Assembly (NCBI RefSeq): GCF_014644495.1
Contig: NZ_BMKU01000004.1
Span: 114,377 to 178,376 of the forward strand
Reading direction: 5' to 3'
DNA: 64,000 nt
Source: Pseudarthrobacter polychromogenes
GTDB taxonomy: Bacteria; Actinomycetota; Actinomycetes; Actinomycetales; Micrococcaceae
The notes below the pieces were generated by a model that searched no databases, was not told the origin of the DNA, and saw nothing but the letters and a program-made list of their open reading frames with translations. A program made the translations under genes and the position numbers. Position 1 is the stretch's first letter, and every line of letters begins with the position of its first letter. Below are positions 44,799-53,616 of this stretch, one piece after another.

Positions 44799-45853
44799 TG
44801 GAGTACACCAACCCGGGCGGGCAGGCGCCGCAGAGTGGCCGGACCCTCCGCTGGGGCATTGTGGCCACAGGGCGGATCGCGCATAAGGTCACCCGTGACC
44901 TCGCCCGCCTTGAAGATGCCCAACTCCAGGCAGTGAGTTCGCGCAGCCAGGGCTCAGCCCGGGCATTCGCGGAAGAACACGGCTTCGCGGCCAGCTACCA
45001 TGACGGTCCCTCCGGATCCGGGTACCAGCAGCTCTTTGCCGATCCCGGCGTGGACGTGGTGTATGTTGCCACGCCCCATGCGCAGCACTTCGAGGTTGTC
45101 CGTGCCGCGCTGGAAGCCGGAAAACACGTCCTCTGCGAGAAGCCCTTCACGATCAACGCCAGCGAAGCCCGGGAACTGGTCCAGCTGGCAGGGGAGCGCA
45201 ACCTGTTCCTGATGGAGGCCGTCTGGACGCGCTTCCTGCCCGCAACCCGCCGTGCCCTGGAGCTGATCCGCGGCGGCACCATTGGAACGGTGCGCTGGGT
45301 CCAGGCTGATCTGGGCTTTCCCGCAGCCTATGATCCTGCGGACAGGCTATGGGACCCTGCGGCCGGCGGCGGTGCACTCCTGGACCTCGCGGTCTACCCG
45401 TTGACCTGGGCAGTTGCGGCACTTGGCTTCCCCCAAAGGCTCACGGCCCAAGGCCACCTGAACCAGGACGGCGTAGATGTCCAAAACACCCTCACACTCG
45501 AGTACCCGGAGGGGGCTGCAGCCCAGCTCACTTCCTCGCTCCGGGCTGCCGGTCCCGGCATGGCAACCATCAGTGGAACAGGAGGCTGGATACGGACCGG
45601 GTCCCCGCTCTATAACCCGCGCACGCTGGAGATCTGCGGACTGGACGGCAGGATCGAGGTGGAGGACTTCCACGAAGAAGCCGAGGGCTTCATCCACGAA
45701 CTGCGCGAAACAGCCCGCTGCATCCGCGCCGGCCTGCAGGAAAGCCCGCTGATGCCCTGGACCGAAACCGTGCAGGTGATGGAGCTGCTGGACCAGGCCC
45801 GGGAACAGTTGGGCCTGCGCTATGCGAACGATGTGCGGGAGGCCAGCACCTAG
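44798..45853 (+). CDS. Gfo/Idh/MocA family oxidoreductase
   Basis: A 351-residue NAD(P)-dependent dehydrogenase. The N-terminal Rossmann domain begins RWGIVATGRIAHKVTRDLAR. The family motif is CEKPFTINASEARELV (about 113-128), and the C-terminal alpha/beta domain follows with FPAAYDPADRLWDP and GGALLDLAVYPLTWA. It probably oxidises a sugar or dihydrodiol-type substrate; the exact one is unknown. The ATG at 44798 overlaps the LacI stop by one base, so it belongs to the beta-glucoside operon. Its stop TAG overlaps the stop of the convergent gene (CTAG at 45850-45853). Confidence 0.9.
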   Translation: MEYTNPGGQAPQSGRTLRWGIVATGRIAHKVTRDLARLEDAQLQAVSSRSQGSARAFAEEHGFAASYHDGPSGSGYQQLFADPGVDVVYVATPHAQHFEVVRAALEAGKHVLCEKPFTINASEARELVQLAGERNLFLMEAVWTRFLPATRRALELIRGGTIGTVRWVQADLGFPAAYDPADRLWDPAAGGGALLDLAVYPLTWAVAALGFPQRLTAQGHLNQDGVDVQNTLTLEYPEGAAAQLTSSLRAAGPGMATISGTGGWIRTGSPLYNPRTLEICGLDGRIEVEDFHEEAEGFIHELRETARCIRAGLQESPLMPWTETVQVMELLDQAREQLGLRYANDVREAST

Positions 45854-46977
45854 AGCGCGGGCAGCACGTCCCGGGCTTCGCGGGCATCCATCCCCGTGGC
45901 CTCCAGCAGGTCCACCATCAGCGGCCGGTACAGCATCACCACCGTCTCGCCCTCAAGCCGCTGCACCTCCAGCAGCTTGGGATGCAGGCGCAGGGCGATC
46001 TCGCTCAGGTCCTGGCGGGCGCTCCGCAGGTGGGCGCGGCGGACGCCGTCGTGCGTTTCTGCCAGCCCCAGCGAAAGCTCATCAATGGCGGCAGCGGTCT
46101 CCTGCAGCACCTCCGCGATGTTTTCTGTTGCCTCGTCCGACAACGCCGCGTGGTTGATAGCGCTGGTCAGGCGGCGGGCGAACACCCGGCTGTTCCGCAG
46201 CGCCAGGTCAATGAAGTCGAGCGACTGTTTGAGCCGGTCCAGCTCGTACCGGTGCCTCCTGTAGGCGGGCGCCAGGGTGGCCACCTCTCCCGAAGCCCGC
46301 AGGGACTGGCGCATCCCGTCCACCAGCGGCTGGCAGTTCCTGCCCCGGATGAGGGCGTGCCACGCCTGGGTGGAGTCGCTGTTGACGAGTGCGCCGGCGC
46401 ACTCGCGCAGCACCTCGGCCAGCTCATGCAGCAGCTTCTGGACGTCCTTGCGGGGTTCACGGCGGGGGTCCTTGGGGGCCAGGATGGTCACCAGCAGGGC
46501 GAAGAGTCCGCCCACTACGGCATCGATGCTCCTGGTAAACGGACCACCCGACGGTGCGGGCAGCAGCACCACCAGCAGCGACTGCAGGGCCAGTTGGGTG
46601 GTGAAGATGTTCCCGCTGTCCAGGAACCTGGCGAGCAGGATGGAAAACAAAAGGACGACGGCGGCCTGCCAGATTCCGGCGCCCAGCCAGTGCAGGAGCA
46701 GGTCGCCCACCGCGATGCCGATGGTGCAGCCCAGGCCCACCTCCAGTACCCGCCGCAGGCGGGGTTCCCGGGAGAAACCAAGCGCGATCAGCGATGATGT
46801 AGCCGCGAAGAGGGGGCCGGAGTGGCCCAGGACGTATTCAGCGAAGGCGTACGCGCCTACGGCACAGACCGTCATCTGGATGGCCGGAACCAGCGAGTTA
46901 CGGCTCCGGATCATGCCGGTGCGGAAGCGGCCGCGCAGGAACCGCCTGCCTGCTGAAAGTCCTGCTGCGGGAGCCAT
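45850..46977 (-). CDS. FUSC / aromatic acid exporter family membrane protein
   Basis: A 375-residue protein with an N-terminal membrane half (about 30-160, six segments, including LVPAIQMTVCAVGAYAFAEY) and a C-terminal soluble half rich in helices (RRHRYELDRLKQSLDFIDLA). This is the fusaric acid resistance / aromatic acid exporter layout; the substrate is unknown. I chose the ATG at 46977, because a -10-like TAGACT lies seven bases upstream and suggests a leaderless message. A start nine codons earlier would include that promoter. Confidence 0.82.
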   Translation of the reverse strand: MAPAAGLSAGRRFLRGRFRTGMIRSRNSLVPAIQMTVCAVGAYAFAEYVLGHSGPLFAATSSLIALGFSREPRLRRVLEVGLGCTIGIAVGDLLLHWLGAGIWQAAVVLLFSILLARFLDSGNIFTTQLALQSLLVVLLPAPSGGPFTRSIDAVVGGLFALLVTILAPKDPRREPRKDVQKLLHELAEVLRECAGALVNSDSTQAWHALIRGRNCQPLVDGMRQSLRASGEVATLAPAYRRHRYELDRLKQSLDFIDLALRNSRVFARRLTSAINHAALSDEATENIAEVLQETAAAIDELSLGLAETHDGVRRAHLRSARQDLSEIALRLHPKLLEVQRLEGETVVMLYRPLMVDLLEATGMDAREARDVLPAL

Positions 46978-46984
46978 GCCGTCC

Positions 46985-46990
46985 AGTCTA
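46985..46990 (-). promoter_or_regulatory. -10 element of a leaderless transcript
   Basis: TAGACT on the minus strand, seven bases before the ATG at 46977, with no ribosome site between. Confidence 0.45.
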
Positions 46991-47100
46991 TTGCTGGCAG
47001 GCACATTTCCCTTGGCGCCCTCTCTGGCGCCGCTGCACTACGGCCGGACATGTGATCTGCGCAATGGTGACCGGGCATTTGTCAGCCAATATCCCGCCGT

Positions 47101-47144
47101 CGTTAATCCTCCGTTCACTTTGGTCCGCCCATCCCGTTACCTGC
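47101..47144 (+). promoter_or_regulatory. candidate PHO box array upstream of pstS
   Basis: Four consecutive 11-base units read CGTTAATCCTC, CGTTCACTTTG, GTCCGCCCATC and CCGTTACCTGC. The GTTCAC/GTTAAT/GTTACC cores at 11-base spacing match the direct-repeat PHO box that the phosphate response regulator PhoP binds in actinobacteria. The third unit is poor. It lies about 100-140 bases before the pstS start. Confidence 0.6.
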
Positions 47145-47241
47145 GGGGCTTAACTTCGTTGAAGGTACAAAACCTACGCATCGCGCAGCAGGGTTCTCCG
47201 TCCTGCAGCGCACCTGAATATCCCTGGAAGGGGTACATCTA

Positions 47242-48360
47242 GTGAAGGCACTCCGCTTCGGCCGCCACGCGGCTATCGCTGTTCTTGCAGTCGGCGCACT
47301 CGCGCTTACGTCCTGCGGTTCAGACAACGCCACGGGGACCGCTCCGGCAGGCACCCAGACTTCAGGTTCCAATGTCACCGGCACGCTGACCGGCATCGGC
47401 TCCTCCGCGCAGGGCGCGGCCATGGACGCCTGGAAGACCGAGTTTGCCGCCGCAAACTCCGGCGCCACCGTGCAGTATTCACCGGATGGCTCCGGTGCAG
47501 GCCGCAAGGCGCTGCTGGATGGTTCCGCACAGTTCGGCGGTTCCGACGCCTACCTGAAGGACGAGGAATACGCGCAGTCCCAGGAGACGTGCGGGCCTGA
47601 TGGCGCCCTCAATATCCCGGTCTACATCTCACCGATCGCCATCGCGTTCAACCTGCCCGGCATCACCGAGCTGAAGCTGGATGCGGCCACCGTGGCCAAG
47701 ATCTTCCGCGGCGAGATTGCCAATTGGAACGACCCCGCCATCGCAGCGCTCAACGAAGGTGTCAGCCTTCCGGACCTCAAGGTCACCCCCGTGAGCCGCT
47801 CCGACGATTCCGGCACCACCACCAACTTCACCGACTACCTGGCTGCTGCTGCACCCGAGGCCTGGACTGACAAGGCATCCGGTGTATGGCCTGCATCCCT
47901 GCAGGGCGAGAACGCCAAGGGTACGTCCGGTGTGGTCAAGACCGTCACTGACACCCCCGGTGCAATCACCTACGCGGACGACTCTGCGGTCAGCGGAACC
48001 CTCGGCGTTGCACAGATCAAGGTGGGCGAAAGCTTCACCGAGATTTCGGCAGAAGCCGCAGCCAAGGCAGTGGATGCGGGCACGCCGGTTGAAGGACGCT
48101 CCGCCAACGACTTGTCCATCAAGCTGGACCGCAAGACCACCTCTGAGGGCGCGTACCCGATCGTCCTGGTCTCCTTCCACGTCGTGTGCTCAACCTACGA
48201 AAGCCAGGAAACCGTTGACCTGGTCAAGGCCTTCGAAACCTATGTAGTCTCCGAGGAAGGCCAGCAGGCCGCCGCAGATTCGGCAAAGTCTGCTCCGCTG
48301 TCCTCTGACCTGGCAGAGAAGGCAACCAAGGCCATCGAGTCCATCAAGGTCAAGTCCTAA
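47242..48360 (+). CDS. pstS: phosphate ABC transporter substrate-binding lipoprotein PstS
   Basis: A 372-residue phosphate-binding protein. The signal ends in LALTSC, a lipobox with the cysteine near residue 25. TGIGSSAQGAAMDAW, then SPDGSGAGRKALLDGSAQFGGSD and SRSDDSGTTTNF, form the phosphate pocket. The GTG at 47242 follows an AAGGGG site. It is the first gene of pstSCAB, behind a PHO-box-like array, so it should be induced under phosphate limitation. A GNRA-loop hairpin follows the stop. Confidence 0.96.
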   Translation: MKALRFGRHAAIAVLAVGALALTSCGSDNATGTAPAGTQTSGSNVTGTLTGIGSSAQGAAMDAWKTEFAAANSGATVQYSPDGSGAGRKALLDGSAQFGGSDAYLKDEEYAQSQETCGPDGALNIPVYISPIAIAFNLPGITELKLDAATVAKIFRGEIANWNDPAIAALNEGVSLPDLKVTPVSRSDDSGTTTNFTDYLAAAAPEAWTDKASGVWPASLQGENAKGTSGVVKTVTDTPGAITYADDSAVSGTLGVAQIKVGESFTEISAEAAAKAVDAGTPVEGRSANDLSIKLDRKTTSEGAYPIVLVSFHVVCSTYESQETVDLVKAFETYVVSEEGQQAAADSAKSAPLSSDLAEKATKAIESIKVKS

Positions 48361-48378
48361 GTACCGCACCGAACCCGG

Positions 48379-48411
48379 GTTCCCCGCCTGCCGAGAGGCA
48401 GTGCGGGGAAC
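48379..48411 (+). promoter_or_regulatory. hairpin with GAGA tetraloop between pstS and pstC
   Basis: GTTCCCCGCCTGCC (48379-48392), loop GAGA, GGCAG-T-GCGGGGAAC (48397-48411): 14 pairs with one bulged T and a GNRA tetraloop. Only CTTCGG follows, no U-tract. It likely lets the binding protein be made in excess over the permeases by 3'-end protection or partial termination. Confidence 0.75.
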
Positions 48412-48465
48412 TTCGGTTTGAACGCAGCATCTTTCAGTGTCAGTAAACGATCGAAGGGCCGTCGA

Positions 48466-49398
48466 ATGACCGCCACCACCTTGACTGGTAACCAGGGCGC
48501 TGGCCGCGCCGGGGACAAGATTTTTTCCGGTGCCGCCATGGCCGCCGGTTGCCTTATCCTTGCCGTCCTCTTCGGCGTCGCACTCTTCCTGGTAGTCCAG
48601 GCCATCCCGGCACTCACCGCACCCGCCGCCGAGATCCAGGGCGGGGAAGGCTTCTTTGCCTACATCTGGCCTATCGTCATCGGCACGCTCATCGCAGCAG
48701 CCATTGCACTGGTGATCGCGACCCCGATCGCGATCGGCGTGGCTCTTTTCATCTCCCACTTCGCGCCCCGCGGACTGGCCGCCGGACTGGGATACCTTGT
48801 GGACCTCCTCGCAGCTATTCCGTCCGTGGTCTACGGCGCGTGGGGAGCTGCCTTCCTGGCAAAGGAAATCTCGCCGGCCTACAACTGGCTCGCCGCGAAC
48901 ATGGGCTGGCTGCCTATCTTCCAGGGACCTGCCTCCGCGACGGGCAAGACCATCCTTACCGCGGGCATCGTGCTCTCCGTCATGGTGCTTCCCATCATCA
49001 CCTCACTTTCCCGGGAAATCTTCCTGCAGACCCCAAAACTGCATGAGGAAGCGGCGCTCGCGCTGGGTGCCACCCGCTGGGAAATGATCAAGATGTCCGT
49101 CCTGCCCTTCGCACGCCCCGGCATCATCAGCGCCGTCATGCTTGGCCTGGGCCGGGCCCTGGGCGAGACCATGGCCGTGGCCCTGGTGCTCTCCTCCGGC
49201 GCCCTCACGGCCAGCCTGATCCAGTCCGGAAACCAGACCATCGCCGCTGAGATCGCCCTGAACTTCCCGGAGGCCAGCGGGCTCAAGGTCAGCACCCTGA
49301 TCGCCGCAGGCCTGGTCCTGTTCGTCATCACCCTGGCCGTGAACATGATCGCGCGCTGGATCATCACCCGGCACAAAGAATTCTCGGGAGCCAACTAA
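48466..49398 (+). CDS. pstC: phosphate ABC transporter permease PstC
   Basis: A 310-residue membrane protein with six segments. The EAA-type loop is EEAALALGATRWEMIKMSVL, and GLGRALGETMAVALVLSS is typical of PstC. I start it at the ATG at 48466 (MTATTLTGNQG), after GAAGGG; an earlier ATG at 48418 lies too near the hairpin and lacks a site. pstA follows immediately on the next base. Confidence 0.95.
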   Translation: MTATTLTGNQGAGRAGDKIFSGAAMAAGCLILAVLFGVALFLVVQAIPALTAPAAEIQGGEGFFAYIWPIVIGTLIAAAIALVIATPIAIGVALFISHFAPRGLAAGLGYLVDLLAAIPSVVYGAWGAAFLAKEISPAYNWLAANMGWLPIFQGPASATGKTILTAGIVLSVMVLPIITSLSREIFLQTPKLHEEAALALGATRWEMIKMSVLPFARPGIISAVMLGLGRALGETMAVALVLSSGALTASLIQSGNQTIAAEIALNFPEASGLKVSTLIAAGLVLFVITLAVNMIARWIITRHKEFSGAN

Positions 49399-50511
49399 AT
49401 GACCTCCACGCTTACCCCCGTGCGCAGCAAGCGCTCGGCACTCACCAAGGGGCAACTGCCCAAGTACGCCCCCTACGTGGTCCTGGCCGCAGCGTTGATC
49501 GCCGGCGCAGCGATCCTGGCGCTGGTGGGCTTCAACGCATTCGGCTGGGGAATCGTCTCGGCGATCCTTTTCGCCGTCGGACTGGTGTCCTGGAGCGCCG
49601 CCGTCGAAGGCTCCCGCAAAGCCAAGGACAAGCTGGCCACCTGCCTGGTGGTGGGCTCCTTCCTCATTGCACTGCTCCCGCTCTTCTCGGTGATCTGGAC
49701 TGTCCTGGTCAACGGAATCCCCGGCCTTCTGGCACCCGGATTCATGACCACCTCCATGAACGGCGTCACCGGAGTCTTCGACAACCGTGCAGTTGAGGAT
49801 GGCGCACCGGTCATCGGCGGCATCTACCACGCGCTGCTGGGAACCATCCAGATCACCCTGCTGGCCACCATTATCTCCGTGCCGGTGGGGCTGCTGACCG
49901 CCATTTACCTGGTGGAATACGGCAACGACGGACGCCTGGCCCGCGCCATCACGTTCTTCGTGGACGTCATGACCGGCATCCCCTCCATCGTGGCGGGCCT
50001 CTTCGCGGCGGCCTTCTTCTTCGCCGTGGTGGGCCCGGGAACCAAAACCGGCGCCGTGGCCGCCGTCGCGCTTTCCGTGCTGATGATCCCGGTGGTAGTG
50101 CGTTCCAGCGAGGAAATGCTGAAGATCGTCCCCAACGAACTGCGCGAAGCGGCGTACGCCCTGGGCGTGCGCAAGTGGCGCACCATCCTCAAGGTGGTGA
50201 TTCCGACGGCGATCTCCGGCATCGCGTCGGGCGTCACCTTGGCGATCGCCCGCGTTATTGGCGAGACGGCGCCCATCCTGGTCACCGCAGGGTTTGCCAC
50301 CAGCATCAACTCGAACGTGTTCAGCGGCTGGATGGCGTCGCTGCCCACCTTCATCTACACCCAGATCCTGAACCCCACCTCGCCGGCGAACCCCGACCCG
50401 TCGTCGCAGCGCGCCTGGGGCGCCGCTTTGGTGCTGATCATCCTGGTGATGGTCCTCAACCTCGCGGCACGGCTCATTGCCAGGATCTTCGCCCCCAAGA
50501 CCGGCCGCTGA
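49399..50511 (+). CDS. pstA: phosphate ABC transporter permease PstA
   Basis: A 370-residue membrane permease. It has EAAYALGVRKWRTILKVVIP (EAA loop) and ARVIGETAPILVTAGF. It is longer than a common PstA (about 280-300): the first 95 residues add about two membrane segments (YVVLAAALIAGAAILALVGF and another), as in many Micrococcales. The ATG at 49399 comes two bases after the pstC stop codon begins to end the gene, so the two are coupled. Confidence 0.95.
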   Translation: MTSTLTPVRSKRSALTKGQLPKYAPYVVLAAALIAGAAILALVGFNAFGWGIVSAILFAVGLVSWSAAVEGSRKAKDKLATCLVVGSFLIALLPLFSVIWTVLVNGIPGLLAPGFMTTSMNGVTGVFDNRAVEDGAPVIGGIYHALLGTIQITLLATIISVPVGLLTAIYLVEYGNDGRLARAITFFVDVMTGIPSIVAGLFAAAFFFAVVGPGTKTGAVAAVALSVLMIPVVVRSSEEMLKIVPNELREAAYALGVRKWRTILKVVIPTAISGIASGVTLAIARVIGETAPILVTAGFATSINSNVFSGWMASLPTFIYTQILNPTSPANPDPSSQRAWGAALVLIILVMVLNLAARLIARIFAPKTGR

Positions 50512-50592
50512 CGGCCGGGCTTCCCCGCCCCCTTCCGGTCCCGCGGTCCGGATGCCAGACTTCAATTCATACCCAGTTAGTGAAGGAACACC

Positions 50593-51372
50593 ATGTCTAA
50601 GCGCATCGACGTCAAGGACCTGAATGTCTACTACGGCGATTTCCTTGCCGTGGAGGACGTCACCATCAACATCGAGGCCAAGTCCGTTACTGCTTTCATC
50701 GGCCCCTCGGGCTGCGGTAAGTCCACGTTCCTGCGGACACTGAACCGCATGCATGAGGTCCTCCCCGGTGCCCGTGTGGAAGGCGAGGTCATGCTGGACG
50801 GGGACAACCTCTACGGCCCTGGCGTGGACCCCGTCACCGTCCGCTCGCAGATCGGCATGGTGTTCCAGCGGCCCAACCCGTTCCCCACCATGTCCATCCG
50901 CGACAACGTGCTGGCGGGCGTGAAGCTGAACAACAAGAAGATCTCCAAGGGTGAGGCCGATGTCCTGGTGGAACGCTCCCTGAAGGGTGCCAACCTGTGG
51001 AACGAGGTCAAGGACCGCCTGGAGAAGCCCGGCTCCGGCCTCTCCGGCGGCCAGCAGCAGCGGCTTTGCATTGCCCGGGCCATCGCCGTGGAACCGCAGG
51101 TGATCCTCATGGATGAGCCGTGTTCTGCCCTGGACCCCATCTCCACGCTGGCCATTGAAGACCTCATCAATGAGCTCAAGGACCAGTACACCGTGGTGAT
51201 CGTCACCCACAACATGCAGCAGGCAGCCCGGGTTTCGGACCGCACCGCCTTCTTCAACATCGCAGGCACCGGCAAGCCCGGCAAGCTCATTGAGGTGGGG
51301 GACACCCAGACCATCTTCAGCAACCCCGTCCAGAAGGCCACTGAGGACTACGTCTCCGGCCGGTTCGGGTAA
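50593..51372 (+). CDS. pstB: phosphate ABC transporter ATP-binding protein PstB
   Basis: A 259-residue ATPase. Walker [21 protein letters not shown] (about 36-55), signature [16 protein letters not shown], Walker [14 protein letters not shown] and the switch histidine in [10 protein letters not shown]. Start ATG at 50593 with GAAGGAA site. Completes pstSCAB; no phoU follows, but a DUF47/PhoU-like gene lies at 53617 on the other strand. Confidence 0.97.
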   Translation: MSKRIDVKDLNVYYGDFLAVEDVTINIEAKSVTAFIGPSGCGKSTFLRTLNRMHEVLPGARVEGEVMLDGDNLYGPGVDPVTVRSQIGMVFQRPNPFPTMSIRDNVLAGVKLNNKKISKGEADVLVERSLKGANLWNEVKDRLEKPGSGLSGGQQQRLCIARAIAVEPQVILMDEPCSALDPISTLAIEDLINELKDQYTVVIVTHNMQQAARVSDRTAFFNIAGTGKPGKLIEVGDTQTIFSNPVQKATEDYVSGRFG

Positions 51373-51474
51373 AGCCACAGATGCAGGTGGCCCTCGGGGA
51401 GGGGCACGGGCCCGCTGCGGTGCAGATTCAAGGTTCGAAAAAGGCTGCTGGCCAGAAGCCCAAGCATTTAGTAC

Positions 51475-51508
51475 GCTGAACTAGATACTTTGGAAACTAG
51501 TAAATAGC
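51475..51508 (+). promoter_or_regulatory. AT-rich promoter/operator region with repeated CTAG-type units
   Basis: TTAGTACG, ACTAGATAC and ACTAGTAAA lie within about 45 bases before 51509, and ACTAG/CTAGT form a small inverted pair (about 51480-51501). It is AT-rich against its surroundings, suggesting a promoter with a repressor site. The binder is unknown. Confidence 0.3.
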
Positions 51509-51526
51509 ATGCTTAGGAGTTTTCCC

Positions 51527-51952
51527 TTGACGCAGATGGCAACCGGCCGCAGAGGCCGCCAGCTTGGAGTTTCCAGGCCCGGGACCGCGGATGCCGTCCA
51601 GAAGAACGATCCCCTTGAGCATCTGTACACCGCTGCCCCTGTGTCTCTCGAGGGCACGGGGGCTCCGGTTTCTTCCGGCGACGCCGGGCTGGCCGCAGCT
51701 CCTGCGTCTCTCGCCGGATCCGCCGTTGCGGCCGGTGAGGACTACGTTTCCGCGGTATGGCGCACCAGCTCGTACCTGGAAACCGTCCAGTGGGAGCTCG
51801 ACGTCGCCCACGAGTCGCTCAGGCAGGCCATCCGGCAGGCGGCGAGCCACGGGGTGGACCAGGGTGCGCTGCTCCAGGCGGCGAACATGACGCCGGAGGA
51901 GCTGGCAACAGCCCTGCTGGACAGCCCTCCTGTGTTTCCCGCAGTCACGTAG
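51527..51952 (+). CDS. protein of unknown function
   Basis: A 141-residue soluble protein. The first 70 residues are low-complexity (Gly/Ala/Ser-rich, with APVSSGDAGLAAAPASLAGS). The C-terminal part is helical: VWRTSSYLETVQWELDVAHE, then SLRQAIRQAASHGVDQGALL and ANMTPEELATALL. This half resembles small helical DNA- or protein-binding modules but I recognise no family. I chose the TTG at 51527, seven bases after TAGGAG; an ATG at 51536 or 51509 is possible. It is convergent with the zinc-ribbon gene. Confidence 0.6.
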   Translation: MTQMATGRRGRQLGVSRPGTADAVQKNDPLEHLYTAAPVSLEGTGAPVSSGDAGLAAAPASLAGSAVAAGEDYVSAVWRTSSYLETVQWELDVAHESLRQAIRQAASHGVDQGALLQAANMTPEELATALLDSPPVFPAVT

Positions 51953-51974
51953 GTCATGCTGCGGAGGCGTGCTG

Positions 51975-52382
51975 CTACTCCGGGACTTCCAGCTGGAAGC
52001 CGCACCGGCACCGCAGGACCCGCGTTGGCAGGCAGACCATGTTCAGGCTGCCGCCGTTGTTGCTGCTCCGGTAGCAAAGCCTTTCGATTTCCAGCCCCGC
52101 CTCCTTCAGCGGGAATCCACAGTGGATGTAGTCATCGCCGAACATGATGACCTTGGCCATCCAGCGGACCTGGTGGAGGGCCGCGGCAACATCCCCCGCG
52201 TAGGCGAGGTGCTCGCTGAACAGCCCGCAGTCGTTGCAGGTGTATGAGACGGTGACCAGGTCCCCGTTGGCTGCCCCCATCGCCCTGATTGCATGGATGG
52301 TCAGCTGGTGCTCCGTACCGCAGGTTTCGCAGCGCAGCTGGCGTGGCTGGGGTGGGGAGTGCCGGGGATTCGAAGTAGACAC
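51975..52382 (-). CDS. zinc-ribbon-like protein of unknown function
   Basis: A 135-residue soluble protein. CETC near residue 20 and CNDC about 30 residues later form a likely zinc ribbon (LRCETCGTEHQLTIHAIRAM ... VSYTCNDCGLFSEHLAYAGD). A second pair, CRCG, is near the C-terminus. No family is recognised. I start it at the GTG at 52382 (MSTSNPRHSPPQPRQLRCET); the frame stays open upstream but the extra 44 residues look non-coding. Confidence 0.62.
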   Translation of the reverse strand: MSTSNPRHSPPQPRQLRCETCGTEHQLTIHAIRAMGAANGDLVTVSYTCNDCGLFSEHLAYAGDVAAALHQVRWMAKVIMFGDDYIHCGFPLKEAGLEIERLCYRSSNNGGSLNMVCLPTRVLRCRCGFQLEVPE

Positions 52383-52601
52383 TATGCCTGCTCTTTTCCA
52401 CAGTGTGCGTCCTGGCCGCCGATATGCTGCAGCGGCGTTGTCCGCGGCCGTGCACCCGGCGGCGGATGTTTGTCCCCTACTGCTGTTGTGGCTTCGGAAT
52501 TGCTGGGGACCCACTTTCGAATCTACGTCACGGGACTTCGGCTGTACAAGGAAGTGGAGGCAACCGTAGTGAACCCGTAACCCGGGGCCGGTCCCGTGGA
52601 C

Positions 52602-53615
52602 CTAGCGTGCGAACGGGGTCATCGCCAGCGCCAGCACAAACGCCAGTGCGGCCGTGGCCAGCGGGGTCAGCAACCAGAGCCCCACGATCCGGATCACCAG
52701 CTTCCGGTTCGTCACGGAGAAATGCTGGTTCTCGCCTGCGCCCAGGACCGCCGCGGTCACCGTGTGCGTGGTGGACAGCGGCCAGTGGAGCCCGATGGCG
52801 CCCACGAAGAGCATCACCGCGCTGAAGATCTGGGCCACCGAGCCCCGCAGGGGATCGATCCGGGTGATCTTGTACGCGATGGTGTGCGAGATCCGCCAGC
52901 CGCCGAACAAGGTCCCGGCAGCCATCATGACGGCGGACAGCAGTACCACCCACAGGGGTATGGTGCCGGGGTCGGCATACCCTGCCGCCAGCAGGGCCAG
53001 CAGCAGCACTGCGCTCACCCTCTGCCCGTCCTGCAGGCCATGCCCGAAAGCGACGGCCCCGGCAGCGATGGCCTGGCTCCGGCGGAAGCGGTGGTTGACC
53101 ACGTTGGGCTGTGTGTGGCGCGCCGCCCACGTGGCCGGATACACCAGCATGAAGGCGCCGCTGTAGGCAACGAGCGGGGAGAGTACCAGCGGCAGCACCA
53201 CCTGGAACAGCAGGGACTGGTCCACACCACCGACGCCGGTGCCGCCCACCGCCAGGCTGGCCAGTCCCGCCCCGGCCAGGCCGCCCACCAGGGCGTGCGT
53301 GGAGGAGGCAGGAATGCCCCGCCACCACAACAGGATTCCCCACGCGCAGGCGCTCGCCAGGCCGGCCACCAGGATGCTCAGGCCCCCGTTGCCCGGTGGA
53401 AGGCTGATCCAGGCCTGGCTGACGGCCACGGCCAGGCCTGCGCTGAGCAGGGCGCCCACAAAGTTGAAGAAGGCCGCCAGCAGCACCGCCACGCTGGGGG
53501 TGAGTGCCCGGGTCCGCACCGCAAGCGCCACGGAGGTGGAAGCATCACGGAAGCCATTGAGGAACGTAAACGCCGCGGCCAGCAGGACCACGAATCCGAA
53601 GATGACCGGAGTCAC
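52602..53615 (-). CDS. inorganic phosphate transporter, PiT family
   Basis: A 337-residue membrane protein of the PiT/Pho-4 family, a low-affinity phosphate (metal-phosphate) symporter. About ten membrane segments. Signature repeats: TFLNGFRDASTSVALAVRTR near the N-terminus with GIPASSTHALVGGLAGAGLA, and the second copy GLQDGQRVSAVLL with WPLSTTHTVTAAVLGAGE. The GTG at 53615 lies one base after the DUF47 gene's stop, so both form one operon. It is near, but opposite to, the high-affinity pst operon. Confidence 0.92.
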   Translation of the reverse strand: MTPVIFGFVVLLAAAFTFLNGFRDASTSVALAVRTRALTPSVAVLLAAFFNFVGALLSAGLAVAVSQAWISLPPGNGGLSILVAGLASACAWGILLWWRGIPASSTHALVGGLAGAGLASLAVGGTGVGGVDQSLLFQVVLPLVLSPLVAYSGAFMLVYPATWAARHTQPNVVNHRFRRSQAIAAGAVAFGHGLQDGQRVSAVLLLALLAAGYADPGTIPLWVVLLSAVMMAAGTLFGGWRISHTIAYKITRIDPLRGSVAQIFSAVMLFVGAIGLHWPLSTTHTVTAAVLGAGENQHFSVTNRKLVIRIVGLWLLTPLATAALAFVLALAMTPFAR

Positions 53616-53616
53616 C

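Noticed and set aside
48379..48411. terminator between pstS and pstC
   Set aside because: The stem is strong but no U-tract follows and the downstream genes need the same promoter, so a processing or stabilising hairpin is more likely.
49003..51378. 791-residue open frame on the minus strand
   Set aside because: Antisense to pstC, pstA and pstB; His/Gly/Asp-rich composition unlike a protein.
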